Positions 20,785 through 22,410 of a DNA stretch of 22,410 nucleotides are shown in pieces; positions within the stretch are counted from its first letter, which is position 1; each line of letters opens with the position of its first letter. The stretch spans positions 1 through 22,410 of IMG/VR virus record IMGVR_UViG_3300020183_002271; one strand, 5' to 3'. This DNA is from a virus. Both the position numbers and the translations under genes were made by a program. The notes under the pieces were generated by a model. It saw nothing but the letters and a program-made list of their open reading frames with translations, searched no databases and was not told where the DNA came from.

Positions 20785-22410
20785 ATGGCTGTCGTTCAAA
20801 ACACTTATACAGGGGATGGGACTACGGTTCTCTATTCCCTGTCTTTTCCTTATCTTGATGAGGCCGATGTTAAGGTATCGGTCAACAATGTAGTTGTTAC
20901 CAATTACATCTTTGCTACTGCTTCCTCTATTCAGTTTCTGGCTGCCCCTGGTGCGGGTACGAGCATTCGTATCTATCGGGAAACAGATATTGATGATCAG
21001 GCCGCTACGATTTTCCCCGGCTCTGCCATTAAGGCACAAGATCTGAATGAGAACTTCACTCAGACGCTCTATGCGGTTCAGGAGTCCAACTTTGAAGCAG
21101 ATTCGGCTACCACAACGGCCAACACCGCTTTAACCAACTCCAACACGGCAATCAGCACCGCCAACTCGGCAGTGTCTACGGCCAATACGGCACTTAGCGC
21201 GGCTAATGCTGCGGTGGTGACGGCCAATACGGCTGAGACCAACTCTCTCGCAGCAATTAGCACTGCCAACACTGCCAGTGGTAATGCTTCAGCTGCTGTA
21301 AGTACGGCTAATGCTGCCTCTGCTGCGGCTGCCTCTGCGGTCTCTACCGCCAACAGTGCTGTCAGTACTGCTAACAGTGCCGTTAGTACGGCCAACTCGG
21401 CTGTCAGTACCGCTAATACGGCCCTTACCAATGCCAACGCAGCTGTCAGCACAGCCAACACCGCGTCTTCAAATGCGAGTGCTGCTGTAACAACTGCCAA
21501 TACGGCTGCTACCAACGCCAGTGCTGCTGTCAGTACTGCCAACAGTGCTGCTTCTACGGCCAACACAGCCCTGAGCAACTCTGCTACTGCTATCAGTACT
21601 GCTAACGCTGCTGCGGCTGCTGTGGCAAGTGCGGTGCTGTATGCCCCTGTTGCTGATCTTGCGGCTCTGGCACTGCTGACTCCTGCTGATGGTGACTACT
21701 TTGAGCTTCAGGATTCGACTGGAGCCGAAAGTGATCCATCCATCACTGGTGTCCCTGGAGGCCTGGTTGGAGATGCTGGTCTGAGCTTCCGTCTTCGGTA
21801 TGATGACCCTCCGCAGGAATACGTGTTCCTGGAGTACTTTGCTACTGACTCGGAAACCCGCTACCTGAAACTTGCTGGTGGAACCCTTACTGGTGCTCTA
21901 GATCTTGGAGCAAACCTGATTAATGATGTTGCGGATCCACTCGCCGCTCAAGACGCAGCTACCAAAAACTATGTTGATAACGAAATTGCTGCTGTTAGTC
22001 TGACGGAGATTGTTGAGGATAACTCCAAAGTCGAAGTAATTGATGATGGTGTTAATCCTGGTGAAGCATCAATTACCCTTGACGGTGTTGTAGCACTTAG
22101 CGTTAAGAATGCTGGTACCAACAGTTATACCCCCATCTTCCAGCATCATCTACTTAATTTAGTAGATCAAAATCAACTTCAATTCATGGAAGCCGCTGGT
22201 AACGGCGTCAACCACGTTGGCTTTAAGGCTCCTGCCAATATCGCTGCCGATACGATTTGGACGCTTCCTGCTGCCGATGGTAGTGCTGGAAACTCTCTTC
22301 AAACGAATGGTAGCGGTACTCTGAGCTGGGGCAGCACTGATCTTGTCAATGATATTACCCCTCAACTTGGTGGCAATCTTGACGTTAATGATTACAGCAT
22401 CGTCAGCAAA
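20785..22410 (+). CDS. Tail fibre protein, T7 gp17-like N-terminal part; 3' end outside window
   Basis: 542 residues without a stop up to the window edge. Residues 1-105 form the T7-type tail-fibre attachment domain: AVVQNTYTGDGTTVLYSLSF, then YLDEADVKVSVNN, IRIYRETDIDDQAATIFPGS and AIKAQDLNENFTQTLYAVQE. Twenty-five heptads of a Ser/Thr/Ala/Asn repeat follow (21103-21627), probably a trimeric coiled-coil shaft. After that come fibre-type modules such as LAGGTLTGALDLGANLI...AATKNYVD and DITPQLGGNLDVNDYSI. The receptor-binding tip is beyond the window. ATG 20785 lies 2 bases after the gp16-like stop; no SD is visible. It is the host-recognition protein and the most variable gene expected here. 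Confidence 0.93.
   Translation, partial: MAVVQNTYTGDGTTVLYSLSFPYLDEADVKVSVNNVVVTNYIFATASSIQFLAAPGAGTSIRIYRETDIDDQAATIFPGSAIKAQDLNENFTQTLYAVQESNFEADSATTTANTALTNSNTAISTANSAVSTANTALSAANAAVVTANTAETNSLAAISTANTASGNASAAVSTANAASAAAASAVSTANSAVSTANSAVSTANSAVSTANTALTNANAAVSTANTASSNASAAVTTANTAATNASAAVSTANSAASTANTALSNSATAISTANAAAAAVASAVLYAPVADLAALALLTPADGDYFELQDSTGAESDPSITGVPGGLVGDAGLSFRLRYDDPPQEYVFLEYFATDSETRYLKLAGGTLTGALDLGANLINDVADPLAAQDAATKNYVDNEIAAVSLTEIVEDNSKVEVIDDGVNPGEASITLDGVVALSVKNAGTNSYTPIFQHHLLNLVDQNQLQFMEAAGNGVNHVGFKAPANIAADTIWTLPAADGSAGNSLQTNGSGTLSWGSTDLVNDITPQLGGNLDVNDYSIVSK
21103..21627 (+). repeat. 25 in-phase heptad repeats (xAxSTAN) in the tail fibre
   Basis: Twenty-five consecutive 21-base units encode seven-residue repeats of consensus (S/T/A)A(V/I/L/A)STAN, with no phase break from SATTTAN to AAAAAVA. 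Units 12-15 are identical at protein level (SAVSTAN) but differ at synonymous sites (for example AGTACT, AGTACG, AGTACC), which argues against very recent duplication. The heptad period suits a coiled-coil shaft with small Ala/Val/Thr core residues. The opposite strand is open through this repeat, which produces a spurious Leu/Ala-rich reading. Confidence 0.9.

Noticed and set aside
21078-21578. Long minus-strand ORF rich in Leu, Ala and Val (166 codons)
   Set aside because: It is the antisense of the tail-fibre heptad repeat; the repeat's codons (GCN, ACN, AGT, AAC) lack stop complements, so the reverse frame stays open. No minus-strand gene is supported anywhere in the window.

Overview
The window is a contiguous piece of a T7-like podovirus genome, most likely a virulent cyanophage infecting Synechococcus or a relative. 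All supported genes lie on the + strand, are tightly packed (many ATGA or TGATG overlaps) and follow T7 order: DNA polymerase (gp5), exonuclease (gp6), gp7.3-like protein, portal (gp8), scaffold (gp9), major capsid protein (gp10), tail tubes A and B (gp11, gp12), gp13-like protein, internal virion proteins (gp14, gp15, gp16) and tail fibre (gp17). The polymerase is cut by the left edge and the tail fibre by the right edge. The cyanophage assignment rests on the small nucleotide-metabolism cassette between exonuclease and portal (DUF3310 protein, MazG-like pyrophosphohydrolase, compact ribonucleotide reductase alpha and beta subunits), which T7 lacks and cyanopodoviruses often carry. It is an inference from gene content and order, not from a database match.

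Layout: 1-1735 replication (polymerase C-terminal part, 5'-3' exonuclease). 1714-4720 small membrane protein and dNTP-supply cassette. 4713-7860 two small proteins, portal, a small basic protein of uncertain start, scaffold. 7861-8188 a 328-base gene-free leader containing a truncated tRNA-like fold, several palindromes and a pair of mutually exclusive hairpins. 8189-9187 major capsid protein. 9188-9292 a second structured spacer with an AT-rich hairpin, a terminator-like hairpin and competing inverted repeats, one of which covers the ribosome-binding site of tail tube A. 9293-14068 tail tube A and B, gp13-like, gp14-like. 14072-20782 two giant ejection proteins. 20785-22410 tail fibre N-terminal part with 25 uninterrupted heptads.

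Together the genes replicate DNA, scavenge and reduce host nucleotides, build the procapsid, and build the tail and DNA-ejection machine. The least explained material is the pair of structured spacers flanking the capsid gene. Other points of interest are a reductase beta subunit without the usual radical tyrosine, a transglycosylase domain at the C-terminus of the gp15-like protein rather than in gp16, and several genes whose starts are overlapping, non-canonical or unclear. I see no CRISPR array, insertion sequence, defence cassette or photosynthesis gene here.
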